DNA from: Holothuria scabra
Lineage: Eukaryota > Echinodermata > Holothuroidea > Aspidochirotida > Holothuriidae
Direction: 5' to 3'
Assembly: GCA_037179385.1 (NCBI GenBank)
Contig: CM074180.1
Coordinates: 28,873,455-28,937,454, forward strand
Length of the DNA: 64,000 nucleotides
Shown here: in pieces, positions 11,161 to 22,897 of the stretch
How the letters are laid out: every line of letters begins with the position of its first letter
Position numbering within the stretch: position 1 is the stretch's first letter
The notes under the pieces: model-generated
Told to the model about the DNA's origin: nothing
Seen by the model: only the letters and a program-made list of their open reading frames with translations
Databases searched by the model: none
Position numbers and translations under genes: made by a program

Positions 11161-11935
11161 AAGGAAAATGTTATTTAGAAAATCTTGAAAGCAACATCAT
11201 GATAGGTTCTATAGATTTTTTACTTCACCTGGTTTTGCACTGAATCAGCTCACACACCCAAGTATCTTAGAAATTTGGCCTTTATGTTTGTCCAGTAATG
11301 CTTCCTTCGGGTTGTACACAGATTCCAGATCATTTGAAGTTATAAGAGGGCAAAATAGCTGAATTTTGTAGATTTCAATGAGCACACGTCACCCTGCTTT
11401 AAACTGGTCTCTACCAATGGAATCAATATAAGGATCATATGTCTCTTACTGTGGTCAGTTATGTAACCTAATGGTCATTCTATTATCACACCCCATTAAT
11501 CACTTGTTTTCTGCTTAATTGCTGAATAAACCCTGTTTTCTGTATAGAGATAGCAAACAGGGCAAATTGCAGATTGTTTCAAAGTATAAATAACAAGTTT
11601 TATTTGAGAGCAGGTAAAAATAACTTATGAGAGAAGTACAAGGAGTCCTTTTCCTCTCTGACCACATTGCATATTTTTAATTGGTCATAATATCAAGTTT
11701 GATTACAAATACATGTTGAAATGAGGACATATTTTTGAAGGATCACCAAGTATTATGCAAGGTGAATTAGATTTTATCTTGGATTTCATGGAATATTAGT
11801 ACTAAAATACCCCTTGTAAAGATATTACAAACATTGCATATGAGCTTTTGCTTAGCTCTAGTTTGATGGTCAATTTGTCATCTTTTCTACTGGCCATACA
11901 ATTCTTATAATATTCAGCAAGGAACCACAGTGCCT

Positions 11936-12120
11936 GTTGGGCTCTTGTTTCCAGCTGTGGCTGATTTTCTTGTTTCCCCTACTCCATTGTTTATGTTGAG
12001 CATAAAACACAATGGCAGTAGATTCCACTTTTAAAGTCTTCAGTATGACCCAGCCAGGGCTTTAACTCCCTACCTTCCAACTGTAAATTGGATGGGCCGA
12101 TCACTTAACCATGCGGTTGG
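11936..12120 (-). mobile_element. tRNA-derived SINE copy
   Basis: The minus-strand head has an A-box-like segment (catggttaagtgatcgg) and a B-box-like segment (gttaaagccctggctgggtcata). The body has actgccattgtgttttatgctcaacat and an end near cagctggaaac. It sits about 60 bp before kanadaptin exon e. Confidence 0.65.
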
Positions 12121-12179
12121 GATAGTAAGAGAAAGATCTCTCTCTCTCTCTCCATTTTATGTGAATTATTTTCTTTCAG

Positions 12180-12241
12180 ACAAAACTGGTGAAGACAATG
12201 GCAAATGTACTCATGATAAAGTGAAGAAAGAAACAGAAGAG
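12180..12241 (+). CDS. SLC4A1AP: Kanadaptin (SLC4A1AP) exon e
   Basis: A small 62-bp exon after the acceptor ttctttcag and before the donor gag|gtatgc. It completes an Asp codon and encodes KTGEDNGKCTHDKVKKETEE, a charged linker. It begins about 60 bp after the tRNA-like end of a SINE copy. The phase matches on both sides (1 in, 0 out). Confidence 0.68.
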
Positions 12242-12737
12242 GTATGCAGCTTTCTGATATTTTGAGTTGAAATTTGAAAAAAGAGAAATATTCTTGCTTT
12301 TCTGCTTTCATTTTGTGTGAATATGAATACATCACTCATGGACAAGAGAATAACCTTTTGAATGATGTACACAATATGGCTGTGTGAGGGGTTTCCAGCA
12401 TATGTTCATTTTAAACATTTGACAAGGAGCATCAGCAGAATGGATGACCCAAAATGCAACATTTTAAAAGCTCAAAGCAACAGTCCAGACAATTTAACAG
12501 GGCCTCTCTAAACTTCATTTTTGTCACCTAGGAGGCATTTATATTTATATGTTCTTAGAAACAATGTTTCGCAGAAAAAGGACTATGGTCCTAAAACAGG
12601 TATGGTATCTAAAACAGGTGCCTAAATAGTACGAATGCCTTGTTGGCAAGACCTATGATTTTTTTTTTTATTGCTCCTGCTAGGATATGTGTTTTGATAA
12701 TTCTATTTGGATTCTGCTGGCTACTTGTTCTCCACAG

Positions 12738-12966
12738 ATGCTTCAAGAGCAGAAAAAGAAAACCAGTTATGAGTCCCCAGAGAAGCAGCAGAAACATCAT
12801 AGCAGTCAGCAAAAGAGACCTAAGAGGGTCCTTGGACCTCAGATGGGCCCATTTATTAAGTTTAAACAGTTTTTGGACCGTGATGAAACTGAAGAGAGTA
12901 CCTCTGAAGGACCGGATGCCAAGAAAAAGAAAGATGATGATATTGCTGATTGGATTCCTCCTGATG
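12738..12966 (+). CDS. SLC4A1AP: Kanadaptin (SLC4A1AP) exon f, C-terminal region
   Basis: The exon follows ttctccacag and ends at gatg|gtatgg. It encodes a Lys/Gln-rich segment, then KRPKRVLGPQMGPFIKFKQF, then KKKKDDDIADWIPPD. The final W(I/V)PP(D/E) is part of the conserved kanadaptin C-terminus, which in vertebrates reads roughly W-V/M-PPEGQ before the GDG motif. Reading on past the donor gives longer frames in the same region, but the splice to the last exon restores the conserved family end. Confidence 0.85.
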
Positions 12967-13850
12967 GTATGGGCTCTTATTCTTTTTCACATGCCTTTAC
13001 AAAATATTCCATCGTTAATGGAATTGTGTTTACCTTCAACCAAAAACATTTGTTGTCTCATAATTTTACAGTGTTCTGCATACAAGTTTGTACTCCCTTT
13101 CAATTTTTGTTGGAAATGTCTGTGTGAAATAGCATTACATTACTGTTTTCTACAAGCCATTGACAAGGCAAAGAGGAAGTTGGTTTCACTATCCAACCTC
13201 CTACATCCACAACAAAATACTTTATTCAAACAACAGGGACAGGAGTGAATTCTCTTGGGTTTGTCATGAAATGTGGTAAACAAAGTCCTATTTGGCTGAA
13301 ACTGTCGCAGCTACTTTGTTCAGGAGATTTTCTGCCCCACCTCTTCATATTTAAAACAGGTCAGATTTACCATCCCATCTATAAGTCTTCACAATCTTAG
13401 TTTCAATGCTTCATACCTCTAGCATGTCATTGAGGGTGATCTGAGAATGTCAAAGACATATTTTGTTGTGTGGCCTTGTAATATTTTCCCAATTCTGATA
13501 TCAACACCCCTTTTCTCTTAGAGAAATGATGTGTAAGGATCCTGTGCTATGCATGCATCCTCTGAGAGAGCCTGGAGTCAGCAGAAATTGCTATAAGTCA
13601 AAAAAGAATTAAGATGCATGACACCAGCAGCAGTTAGATATATTTAATTATGCTTAGTACATGTTTACTTGTAGCTGTGAGCAATTTTTTGCAAGCATTC
13701 ATTCCTACACACCAACTGTGCAATGTTTTTGAAATTAAAATATGTATTGCATGGGAACTGTCTCTTGCAGAAGTTGAAAAACATTGAAATGAAATAACTA
13801 GACTGACAGCTGAATCTGTTCTGTTCTTTTTCTTTAAATTTCTTGTGCAG

Positions 13851-13900
13851 ATCAAAAAGGAGATGGCCGGACATTCTTAAATGAAAAGTATGGTTATTGA
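13851..13900 (+). CDS. SLC4A1AP: Kanadaptin (SLC4A1AP) last exon and stop
   Basis: The acceptor is tcttgtgcag. The exon encodes (D)QKGDGRTFLNEKYGY followed by TGA at 13898-13900. The GDGRT-LN-KYGY terminus is the signature end of kanadaptin and is nearly invariant across animals as I know it. Summed exon lengths from 461 are 912 nt, or 303 residues plus stop. This compares with about 800 residues for the whole vertebrate protein, so roughly the C-terminal two fifths are present. Confidence 0.92.
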
Positions 13901-15690
13901 AAGAGACAAGCATACATCAGAAATGCTGTTAAATTCAGAATGAAAATGGAGACCGTGTCATATAAGACATAGGCAAAGAGCATGGTAATAGCACAATAAC
14001 ATAGAAATATATGACTGCATTATCTAAATCAAACCTAAATTGATGTATCACTTTTAATACTCTCTTGGCTTCACAACTTTGTACCTGTGGAAGTGTTCAT
14101 TATTATATAAAGCATGGAGATCTCTTTTATCATTTTCCCTAAGAAAATTGAAATAACAATACTGGAATAAGCTTGTTAATTTTAGATTTTTTAGAGCTAG
14201 AACTTTTGACAATTGAATTCAAACGTTGCCTAACAACATCATAACTTTGAATCTAAAATGATTTTCAATAAGTTGCACCACATAATTACCATTACTACTG
14301 TTCATATTTCACTTCAGCTCCAACCTTAAAACCAGTTATATGCCTTAGATATTTGTGACATTAAAACAACGACCGTGACCATGTCAAATGAGACTTAAAA
14401 AGATTTTAAAGTGAAGTATATGTACTTCAGAGATGGAAAATAAATCACCTTCAACCATCTCTCAATTATAAAGATGAAACTCTGAGTAGCTAGAGGAGTC
14501 AACCATTGGGTGGGGCCATCAGCCTCAAATTAACTTAATTTTATTGTCTACATGCAATATTAAGGGCTCGTATAACATAAAATTGAGGAAATCAAGAGGT
14601 ATTTTAGTGTAAAATCATCCATGCTACAAGTAAACAAAGAATTTGGAAGATTAAAGGTAATGGACCCCAGTTATATCTAACTATAATCAGTCCATCAGTC
14701 TTCTTAAATCGTCTATAACTTTATACTAAGTTTGTGTAACAAGAGGGGACTAAAGGGTGGATTTACACCCTGTTTGAGTTGAATATGAAAGGGAACTTGA
14801 ACCATTTCATCTTGTTGTCACTGTATATCATTTTCGTGTTGGTGTGTTGTTAAATCTCATCTAACCACTAAAGTTGCTGAGATTTTGCTATTTTTCACCC
14901 AATTTGAAATAGTTGGTTGCACAATTATTTGTGATGTACTCCATATAAATATATATCTGCTTCTGTTTCATTTGAAATTACAATGTATACATAGCCTTAA
15001 AAATTTTTAGTTTCCTGGAAAGAGTATGATTTGAGAAGTATGAGAATGACATCACAAATTTTTCTGCAATGCACAAACAATTAAAATTGAGTGAATTAAT
15101 TTCAACCATTTTACAATCTCAGCTCAGAAATGAAAAAGGTGGACCATTTGTGTTTATTTTTCGAGATTTGTATTATGAATTTTCTGAGTGTTAGACTTCA
15201 GGTACACTTTTGTTGTTCAAACAGACTTACAACAAGTCAAAGCTTGAGGAATATCAGTGGAATTTATTTGTGAACCTTAAGAATTCTGAATTGGCTCCAG
15301 AATTGTTCTCAATGTGTGTTCATCTGTTTTAATTCAACACATATCAATAATGTCTTTCTTGCTATGTCCTAACTTTCACAATTTTGTAATTTGGATCTGA
15401 GTTTCTTGCATTTCAAGTGCATTTTATTAGTGGTAAAAAGAGAGTAATCAAAGAAGGATAAAATGTATTAATTTTATCATGAAGATTTCATGTAGGTCAA
15501 AGATTAGGAAGCACACATTCTGCAGAAGGTTTAATATAAGACCATTTCTTAAATGTAAATCATAATTTCTCAGTTAGCCATTTACGTTGCTTTCTTTTAT
15601 ACTCTGCTTGTGAATACTGTAAATATAGCCATAAAGTTTGTTGTTATACAAATATTTGTTGACAATAAAAGATGTTGCTGTTTCATTCTA
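13901..15690 (+). other. SLC4A1AP: Kanadaptin 3' UTR with poly(A) signal (inferred)
   Basis: No coding frame is visible after the kanadaptin stop. The first well-placed AATAAA with a GT-rich follow-up is at 15664-15669 (gacaataaaagatgttgctg), which would give a 3' UTR of about 1.8 kb. An earlier AATAAA-like word occurs near 14439. A degenerate copy of the long-TIR MITE family lies within it (about 14890-15215). The end point is an inference. Confidence 0.45.
14890..15215. mobile_element. Degenerate long-TIR MITE relative
   Basis: It shares 'gttgcacaattatttgtgatgta', 'tgacatcacaaatttttctgcaatgcac', 'caatctcagctcagaaatg' and a right end 'gacttcaggtacactttt' with the MITE copies at 9212 and 45687. 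It is strongly diverged. It lies in the inferred kanadaptin 3' UTR. Confidence 0.5.
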
Positions 15691-15762
15691 TTATTATACT
15701 GTCCAGTAAAACATATCTTGAAAAAGCATTGTTTGGCACTCTAAACTATTTGATCAAATGAG

Positions 15763-16792
15763 TTTATTTCTAAAAAATGCTTCCCTGTCTTAAAAAAAAC
15801 ATTTAGTGATCAATGTTCTTCACAAATTCATAATATACATACCTTTCCGGGTGAGACATGTTACAAAACCTCTACTTTAGAATCTGACTGAAAATTGCAT
15901 GCTACAATTTCAACAAAAAAACAAGCATTTCAAGATTGTTGAAATTTTCAATGTTCCTTACTAGGTCTTGTGCGAGAAACAAAAATATTGCTATTTATGT
16001 CCCTCAAACTCGTTCTCTATTCCTTACTCAAGGTTATTTAAATTTCACATTATTTTTGTCAAATAGTACTTTTAGTTCTCACTGAGGACACACAAAGCAG
16101 TGTTAAAATGGGTACATTGCCTTGGATTTTCTCCTTTTTCATTATAGCTGAATGTTTGCTTTGTCCTATTAGATACTGTTACCATGTTTAAGTATATCTC
16201 TATTTTAAGGCAGCAAAGACTACACCATAAGCAGATTATAACAATAAAGTGTAACTCTAGAAAGATTATTTTCTGAGAATACCCATCTTCCAAACATTAG
16301 ATGTTATGGAAGTGCATTTTTCACCTTCTAAACCAGAACGTATTTCTGCCTTTTACAAAGTCATTGAATAGTCTCTGACAAATGGCTTTTAAGCCAGGTA
16401 CCATATTTGCAATTAAATAAAAAAAAATCTGCTTTAAACAATATATTCAACTGAACTTCTTTGATTTAAAAAAAAAAACCGTCAAACATCAACTTGAATA
16501 ATTTCATAAATATTCAACTTGAAGCAAGTGTCATACCACATAAACATAAATTATGTGCCAACAATTCTGAAGTTTGAGTGAATCTTTGAATCACAGATGA
16601 GAGCTAGGTCTCCTTCACCTGTTTGACATGTGAAGGAACCTATCCATAAATCATCAGTCATGATGTAAGTTGTTTTACAGCTTCCATACTCTAAATAACC
16701 CCATAATTCAGAAGGAGTCTCACAAAATTTAAATAATAAATACATGCACTTGGAGGTAATGCCCTGCCTGAGTTGTACATCTGTAAGTGATA
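15763..16792 (-). other. FAM98 3' UTR with poly(A) signal (inferred)
   Basis: Downstream of the FAM98 stop on the minus strand there is no coding frame. The reverse complement of TTTATT at 15763-15768 provides a possible AATAAA. If so, the ends of FAM98 and kanadaptin lie within about 100 bp, tail to tail. The end point is inferred only. Confidence 0.35.
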
Positions 16793-17091
16793 TCATCTTC
16801 TTCCACCTCTGCCTCTCCTGCCTCTTCCACCTCCTCTTTGTTGACCACCTCTACCTCCATAACCTCCTCCTTGCTGATAATTTCCTTGTTGATACCCACC
16901 CCCTCCCTGTTGATACCCACCTCCTTGTTGATACCCTCCCTCTTGATACCCACCTCCTTGTTGATACCCACCCCCTCCCTGTTGATAACTGCCCCCTCCT
17001 TGATATCCACCACCACCTTGACCTCCAGACCATGAGTCTCCTCTGTTCTGTGACCAACTGCCTCTACTTTGGTCCCCCTGGTTGGACCAGC
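16793..17091 (-). CDS. FAM98A: FAM98 exon 11, Gly/Tyr/Gln/Arg-rich tail and stop
   Basis: The exon starts after ctcttacag and ends with TGA (16793-16795). It encodes WSNQGDQSRGSWSQNRGD, then about eight GGGYQQ/GGYQEG-type repeats (residues roughly 372-422), then GGRGGQQRGGGRGRRGRGGRR. FAM98A in vertebrates has the same kind of GYQQ- and RGG-rich end, the region reported to bind RNA and to be methylated by PRMT1. This tail is shorter than the human one, making a 446-aa protein against about 519. Apparent ORFs on the opposite strand and in the other two frames are shadows of this repeat. Confidence 0.9.
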
Positions 17092-18139
17092 CTGTAAGAG
17101 GAACAGATCATATCATGACTCTCTTTCTTGAACAGTTTGTTACATTTTCAGCTGCTACCATGTCACTGAAGGTATCAAAGAAACCTTGGACTTTTGTCTT
17201 TGAAATACAGCACCATTTTTTGGTAAATCAGTGATTTCCAACAATTTTTATTCAGTTACATGCACACCATTCTTACAGCATTGCCACAAACTATACAACT
17301 ATGCACATTTCAAGTTGATTGTCCAATTACTAAAATTATGCAAAATGAACAGCATGACCCCTTCCCATCCACACAAGTACATTTACATAGTCCAAATAAT
17401 TCCATATTCCACTAACCACCTACTTTAACACCTGATTACAACTGATTTTTATTAGCTCTCAGCACTTCATGCAAATGTTATCTATGCTCTAAACCTATCC
17501 ACCAGAGAAAAGCTCTGGGAATGGTGGCACTATTTTACAGCATTTAACAACATATGGCTAAAAGAAAATATATGACAGATACCATTACTTCAGCAATCTC
17601 CTGTGCAGATCTATATGCAGTCTGGGAATATATCAGATAAAGGATTCTCACTCTTACCAGTTTATCTGATATATTCATCAAAGGTTCAGAGCAAAGAGAA
17701 GATGGCACACAGTTTCAAGCCATCAAAATCTTCTCATAACCATTAATATAAGGCCCTGGGCACTGAACCTGTAATTGAGCTGGATATCAAAAAGGTTTCC
17801 TACATGGCGCCATTCATTCAAAGCTTGTATTGTTTCATAGGTTTAAAAAGCAGGAAGGGATAGGGACTTTAGCCTCCCCGGCAAATAATGTTGATAAGAA
17901 ACCCCTTACTTGCCCCTCTGTGAAAAACATCACCTTGACACCATGTCAATCAAAATGTCATAAATGTGACACATTGTATCTAAGAATCATCAAGTACTCA
18001 AAAACATTTTGAAAGGGAGGAAACCCTCCCATTTAACAACTCTAGAATTAAACAGTCACCTCCTCCCCCCTTCCCCACCCAAAAAATAGCTTTAATACTT
18101 CCATGATTTTAGTTTGCAGTTGCCTAAATCTTGCATTAC
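17092..18139 (-). other. FAM98 intron 10
   Basis: Nothing coding was recognised. A short C-rich run is at about 18058-18082. Confidence 0.5.
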
Positions 18140-18202
18140 CTCCTTGTACTCTTCCTCCTCCACGACCTCCTCCACCTCGACCACCACCTCCTCGTCCTCC
18201 TC
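18140..18202 (-). CDS. FAM98A: FAM98 exon 10, RGG/Gly-rich
   Basis: A 63-bp exon with acceptor ttctttttcag and donor ggag|gtaatg. It encodes GGGRGGGGRGGGGRGGGRVQG, an RGG-type low-complexity segment that continues into exon 11. The phase is 1 on both sides, so skipping it would keep the frame; this is a plausible alternative exon. Confidence 0.88.
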
Positions 18203-18499
18203 CTGAAAAAGAAAATTTTGTCATTACTTTGTAAGTGGCCTATTACTGAGACAATTAAATCTTAAGGTGGTTTACATAATGCAGTTTAGAATGCCTTCTC
18301 TATAAATGTGTAAATTTCATCATCTAGAATCATGATCTTTTAAGCAACAATTACTCTAGATTGTGAAGGTATCCAATAAACAGTAGCTGGTACTGGAAAA
18401 TAATACCATACATAGCTCACTACTATCATTCCAGAATCTATCTGTGAGCTTTCTGTTTAGCACCTACCTTGAGATTAATAAGGTAAAAAGGTGTAGCTT

Positions 18500-18620
18500 A
18501 AGAACACAGCCTTAAGGATCCTCAGACGGAACGACTAACCACATGCGCACATTCAACCCTGCACATCTGACTCCACTTGGAGTGTTGTGCAGTATTCAAT
18601 CAGATCCAGAAAAGGGTTTG
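18500..18620 (+). mobile_element. 3'-terminal fragment of a non-LTR retrotransposon
   Basis: The frame LKNTALRILRRND* followed by a conserved 3' UTR (catgcgcacattcaaccctg...ggagtgttgtgcagta) matches the reverse complement of the 3' end of the LINE at 54-56 kb (SAALRILRRDD* and the same UTR). It is inserted in FAM98 intron 9 with sense opposite to the host gene. The downstream limit is taken where similarity stops near 'agatccag'. Confidence 0.7.
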
Positions 18621-19089
18621 TTGTTATCTTGCAGAGAGAGATGGAAGAGCAACTAACTTCATCAATGACAAACATCAAGGCATTGCTTGGAACCCGGGAA
18701 AAGGCTTTTTCCCTGGTAGTTTTGGCTGAATCTCTGTCTGAATTCTTAGAGGCATGTATATGATGAAATGATATACACCCAAAAGAAATGAGAACATTAC
18801 AGAGAAGTAGAAAGAAAGAAGAGTGATATAGCATCATGAGTGAGATTCCCTGGCTGTTGTATAAATATGACACAGAACTAGATACAAATATTTTATCATG
18901 CTTTCAATTTATATTGAAACCTTTTTAAAAAAGATTGATTAAAATAGTATATTTCTTTTTTGTGAAGTACAATACGACTAATAGATAAACAGACAATACA
19001 GGATTAGACCTTATGCACTGATATCATGCCAGGCCATTTTGGAGGGGAGCTATGAAGTACATCATACCCTCTCTGGGTTCAAGACTGAC

Positions 19090-19315
19090 AGCATGACCAA
19101 TTGGTAAGAACATCTCCCTTGTTGACGGGAGGTCTGGAGTTCAACTCCTGGACAGGTCATACCAAAGGCTTGAAAACGAGAACCCACTGCCATTGTGCTT
19201 GGTACTCAGCAAAAGCAGTGAAGTCAGGGAAAACAAGTCAGTGAGCTACAGGTGGTGGCCAGCCCTACTGAACCAATTCGTTAGAAACTAAGCCATAAAA
19301 CCTCAACTAACTAAC
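19090..19315 (+). mobile_element. tRNA-derived SINE copy
   Basis: The tRNA-like head has an A-box-like atgaccaattggtaagaaca and a B-box-like gttcaactcc, followed by 'aggtcataccaaaggc', 'gccattgtgcttggtactcagc', 'gaaaacaagtcagtgagctac' and 'gaaactaagccataaaacc'. It is one of about seven copies in the window. Confidence 0.7.
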
Positions 19316-19470
19316 TCTGGGTTTGATTCCCATGTGGAGTCACACCAAAGGCCTTGAAGATGGTACCCACTGCTTTGTGTGAGATGCACCACATAAGCAA
19401 TGGAGAGAAGAGGGAAAGTAATTCAGTGCCCTACATCAGTTATAAGTTTAGGCATAGAACCCTACCTAAT
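19316..19470 (+). mobile_element. Second, partial SINE copy in tandem
   Basis: It starts at a B-box-like ggtttgattccc and repeats the SINE body (tcacaccaaaggccttgaag, then gagatgcaccacataagcaatggag, then ttaggcatagaaccc). It is head-truncated and diverged, directly after the previous copy. Confidence 0.55.
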
Positions 19471-19676
19471 AACTCTTAGCAGACTTTGCCCCAAGTGTGT
19501 GGAATTATACAAATATCTAATACTTTGACAAATGAGCTGTCCCCATTTGTTATAGTCCATAGTAATGATTCTGTATGCAACTCCAAGCTAAATACACAGC
19601 TCTGATGGTGGTGAGTCAAGGAGAGTGGGGGGGGGGGGGGGGGTTGGGGAGTAGAGCATATTGTTCAGTATTTGCT

Positions 19677-19875
19677 CAGAGATGCCAACATTTACATCCT
19701 GATATCAGGGACGTTTCACACAGGAATCAGGGAGCTTTTGTAGAATGACATGCAACTTAATGAGGCAAAAACTCCATTGAATCAGGGAGATTGTCATATT
19801 TGCTACTTGGAATGGACAAAAATCCTTGAATTTTCAGGGAGCCTCCCTGAGAATCAGGGAGAGTTGGCACCTCTG
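19677..19875. mobile_element. hAT-like MITE (199 bp)
   Basis: Terminal inverted repeats CAGAGATGCCAAC (19677-19689) and GTTGGCACCTCTG (19863-19875) match at 12 of 13 positions. They begin CAGAG, as is usual for hAT elements. The interior has several AATCAGGGA words. Eight-base flanks (TATTTGCT and TTTGTTGC) do not form a clean duplication, so the copy is old or one end is displaced. Confidence 0.6.
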
Positions 19876-20639
19876 TTTGTTGCTTCTTTACTTTTTTCTA
19901 CTTCACTTGAGGGAGTAGCACTTCTCCAAGCCTGTGATGATGTTTTGCTCCACTCCTTCACATCATCCAGGACTACTTTTATTTATATAAATAGATAGTA
20001 CATATATGCTACAAATATGTGTTTATTTGTATCATGTACAATGATGTGAAAATTGAAATGGAATGAAATGATATGCATGAACTTTCCTACAAATGAAGGA
20101 GTACTTTTAGCTTTGTGACAGCATAGGCATAAAGGTCGATAAAACAACCAACACTGCATGTGCTGCTGTTCATTGCAAGAAATGGATACCGGAGCTTGAT
20201 TAAATAATAATAGTGCATTGTTGCCAAAAACTGCCTGTTGAATGCAGACAGAACCAGAAAAGCATAATTATTGTATTCCCACTCATTTGAATACAAATTG
20301 GATAACGGCACAAGTATTCTTTTAACTGCTAAAGATAATTGCTTTCTTTCTTAACATTCTTGAGGGTCTGGGATTAAACAGTCCCCTGAAATGAAACTTA
20401 CTTCAGATAATTTTCTCGGAATGAACTTCCATGATTGCGTCCTACAAGACACAAAATTCTATTATTACAAGAACTCTAGTTTCAATGACCAACCAGAACT
20501 GAATGATTACCTGGGAAAGTTACCATCAATATTACATTTCATGAAAAAAAATGAAAAAATAACAGGAGCACCATTTTAAGGAACACTTTTAATGCCCCCT
20601 GTAAAACAGGTCTGGAATTTAGATTTTCTCGGTAAGCTA

Positions 20640-20850
20640 CAAATCACACTCCTCAGGATATTATGGTTTGTGGTATGTGTGCTGTTTTATTTAACTCTTA
20701 TGGATAAATATGAGGTCCCATTCTTTTATTGAGGTGTGCACAAAATTACACTCCTCACAGTGATTTGAGGTGAGTGAAGGTTTGTGATGGCACTCACATG
20801 CTTCTAGATTCGAGGTCAGCATGCAAGCATGTGTTGCCAACTTCCCCCCC
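20640..20850 (+). repeat. Dispersed repeat R (cactcctcacagtgattt family)
   Basis: It contains aaatcacactcctcaggata, tgtgctgttttattta, acaaaattacactcctcacagtgatttgagg and cactcacatgcttctaga. These words recur at 62120-62300, inverted at 59745-59925, and diverged near 2100-2345. A C run follows at about 20845-20859. Confidence 0.6.
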
Positions 20851-21289
20851 CCCCCCCCCTCTAATAAAAGTCTTGAATCAGTCACTGACAACTGATTCAA
20901 GGAAATATAGCCTTGTGAGCTATTGTTCACTTTTGGGACTTGTTCGATCTTTAAAGGAACAAATTCAATTCAGTTGTGAAATTTATCGAATTTTTTGAAA
21001 CCTGTTGTCCTCACATACAGATGTTGCAACTTACAGACAATCCCCATATCACACATACAACTAAATGTTTAGTGAAAGGGTAATTAACATTCCAATTTGA
21101 TTTTAAAAGTTCGTTACCACACATTTTTTGGATTTAACACATCCTTGAAACCAGGATGAAACAAATTCAAAATTTTAAAAGTTTTTGCTTAACTTTTGGA
21201 AGTAAAACTTGACTTCTTATGCTAATAATAATAAATATTGCTTCAAACACCCTTGTTGAATGATCAGATTCATCTCAATATGCCCCTAT

Positions 21290-21570
21290 ATTGGCCAAAT
21301 CCTCTCACCCGAGACTGTTCCAATTCTCCTAACCTACTTACTTAAGCCCCTCCCATAACTATTTAAAACTCATCCTAATCTAGAGAAAATCCCAGTTAAC
21401 TGCTTCAGGGTGAGTATACAAGACCCAATGTGTAATCATAACACTCTCAGTACATGCTGTGTAATGTAAGCTACAGTATGTTTTTTTTAATTTACTGTCA
21501 ACTGAAGAGTTGTGCCAATTGAGAATATCTGTGGACTGCTGCAAATTGTACTTTGGGGTGAAAATTAACT
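21290..21570 (+). repeat. Dispersed repeat R2
   Basis: It shares 'aatcctctcaccc', 'ttccaattctcctaa', 'gcttcagggtgagtatacaagaccc', 'aacactctcagtacatgctgtgtaa' and 'atatctgtggact' with 61555-61830 and 62305-62530. There is no coding potential. It is intronic in FAM98. Confidence 0.6.
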
Positions 21571-22130
21571 GTCTTTCATTGAATGAACTCTTATTAAAAA
21601 ACAAATGCTACCTACATAAAAGGCCTTTGCATAAAACATGGCCTGGGTATCTTCCCACCTTCAGTATGAAATTACACAATAACGAATAACAATGAAATTT
21701 ATACTTGTCAAAAGTAACTACTATGCATTCATCAAGGTTTACTTAAAAAATACCATCCACTTGTGTAAATCTCATTACCAGCTTTTCTTTTCCTTTCTCT
21801 TTTTTGTTTTTGTTCTTTGTTCTAATTTTTGTTTGTTTGTTTGCTTTTTTTTTTTGTTGCTCATCTTGAAGATACTACTATTTATGACAAAGCTTCTCCT
21901 ATATTTAAATGAAACACAGTTCCAAGTTTATAGCTAAAACAGCTCTGATTCATCAAATCCACAAAACAACTGAGAGATCACAATAAAAGGTGGTACACCC
22001 AAATCATGTGTAATAGTGCAATTTTTCACACAAGCTTTCATGTCAACACTGATGTTTTTACTTGCAAAATATTTTCATGATCACGTTAGATTTTCTATTA
22101 TGAATATTCATGGTAATATGATGTCCTTAC

Positions 22131-22218
22131 CTCTGGCACTTTCAGTTCTCTTTCTAAATGAAGGCATTTCCGGAGGAGGGGGAGTTGCTTCGGATGGTCT
22201 TCCCCCTCTATCAGGTAC
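22131..22218 (-). CDS. FAM98A: FAM98 exon 9
   Basis: The acceptor is cattttcttttgcag and the donor is agag|gtaagg. It encodes VPDRGGRPSEATPPPPEMPS followed by FRKRTESAR. The VPDRGGRP...PPPPEMP motif is diagnostic for FAM98 proteins. The acceptor and first bases of this exon lie in a local tandem duplication (22211-22391), so a second acceptor exists upstream. Confidence 0.93.
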
Positions 22219-22391
22219 CTGCAAAAGAAAATGTCTTCACATACTTAACTCCATTCATATTTAATACCAATCCTTAACTTTTGTTGGTCCATTGCAGTCA
22301 GGTTCCTGCAGAAGAAAATGTCTTCACATATTACACAAACTCCATCCATACTCAGTATTAATAATCCTTAACTTCTATTGGTCCATTACAG
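22211..22391 (-). repeat. Tandem duplication carrying a second FAM98 exon 9 acceptor
   Basis: Units 22211-22297 and 22298-22391 both start tcaggt(a/t)cctgca(a/g)aagaaaatg and end near ttggtccatt(g/a)cag. On the minus strand each has cattttctt(t/c)tgcag. The inner one is the true exon 9 acceptor. The outer one (exon would begin at 22305) leads after 14 codons to an in-frame TAA. Confidence 0.8.
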
Positions 22392-22870
22392 TCAGGTGAT
22401 CATGCATTATCCCATGATAAACTCACAGATAAGTACTCACCTTTTGCGACTCAATTTTGATCATTTTTCTGCGATTTCAATGCGTTTTTAGCTCACACAT
22501 GTACTGTAGGTTATCAAATGGGGCAAATGGGGAACTTTTTAACAAAAGTCTCCTTCTTCCTCATTTTTGGAAATCTGAGGCTGAAGCTTTGGTGTATGAT
22601 TGCTTTGGAGGAGAGCATTGATACCTATCTATTTGCATTCTAATATAGGAACTTTAAGCTGTGTTTTAAAACTGTTTATTTAGGGCTGAGTTCATTTTGC
22701 CTGCTGAGCAGTTAGTTGTTTTTTATTGCACTAAAAGCAGTGTGATTGGTTGTATGTTCAGTTCTTATCTTGCAGATACATGCAGGCTATTTAACCTGGT
22801 TCTTGATGATACAGCTGGTTGAACAAAGCATGCATTTACAGTCACTGTATGCTTGTCTGGGTGGTCTCAT

Positions 22871-22897
22871 CAGGGAGGTGTTCAGTAACACCTCCCT
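22871..22897. mobile_element. 27-bp palindrome with 8-bp flanking direct repeats (hAT-like remnant?)
   Basis: Arm CAGGGAGGTGTT, loop CAGT, arm AACACCTCCCT(G) form a perfect inverted repeat. GGTCTCAT occurs immediately on both sides (22863-22870 and 22898-22905). CAGGG ends with an 8-bp target duplication resemble hAT elements reduced to their terminal repeats. A second example is at 50510-50538. Confidence 0.4.

Noticed and set aside
12640..13248. 202-codon plus-strand frame overlapping kanadaptin exon f
   Set aside because: It crosses the splice sites of exon f and has no family similarity. The correct frame is the one that ends in WIPPD and splices to GDGRTFLNEKYGY.
16744..17097. Plus-strand and alternative minus-frame ORFs over the FAM98 tail
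   Set aside because: They are shadows of the GYQQ-repeat exon. Only the frame that splices in phase from exon 10 gives the family sequence and a proper stop.
18553..18873. 106-codon minus-strand frame ending CTTLQVESDVQG and a similar plus-strand frame at 53888-54124
   Set aside because: The shared peptide is the antisense translation of a LINE 3' UTR present at both loci. It is not a conserved protein.
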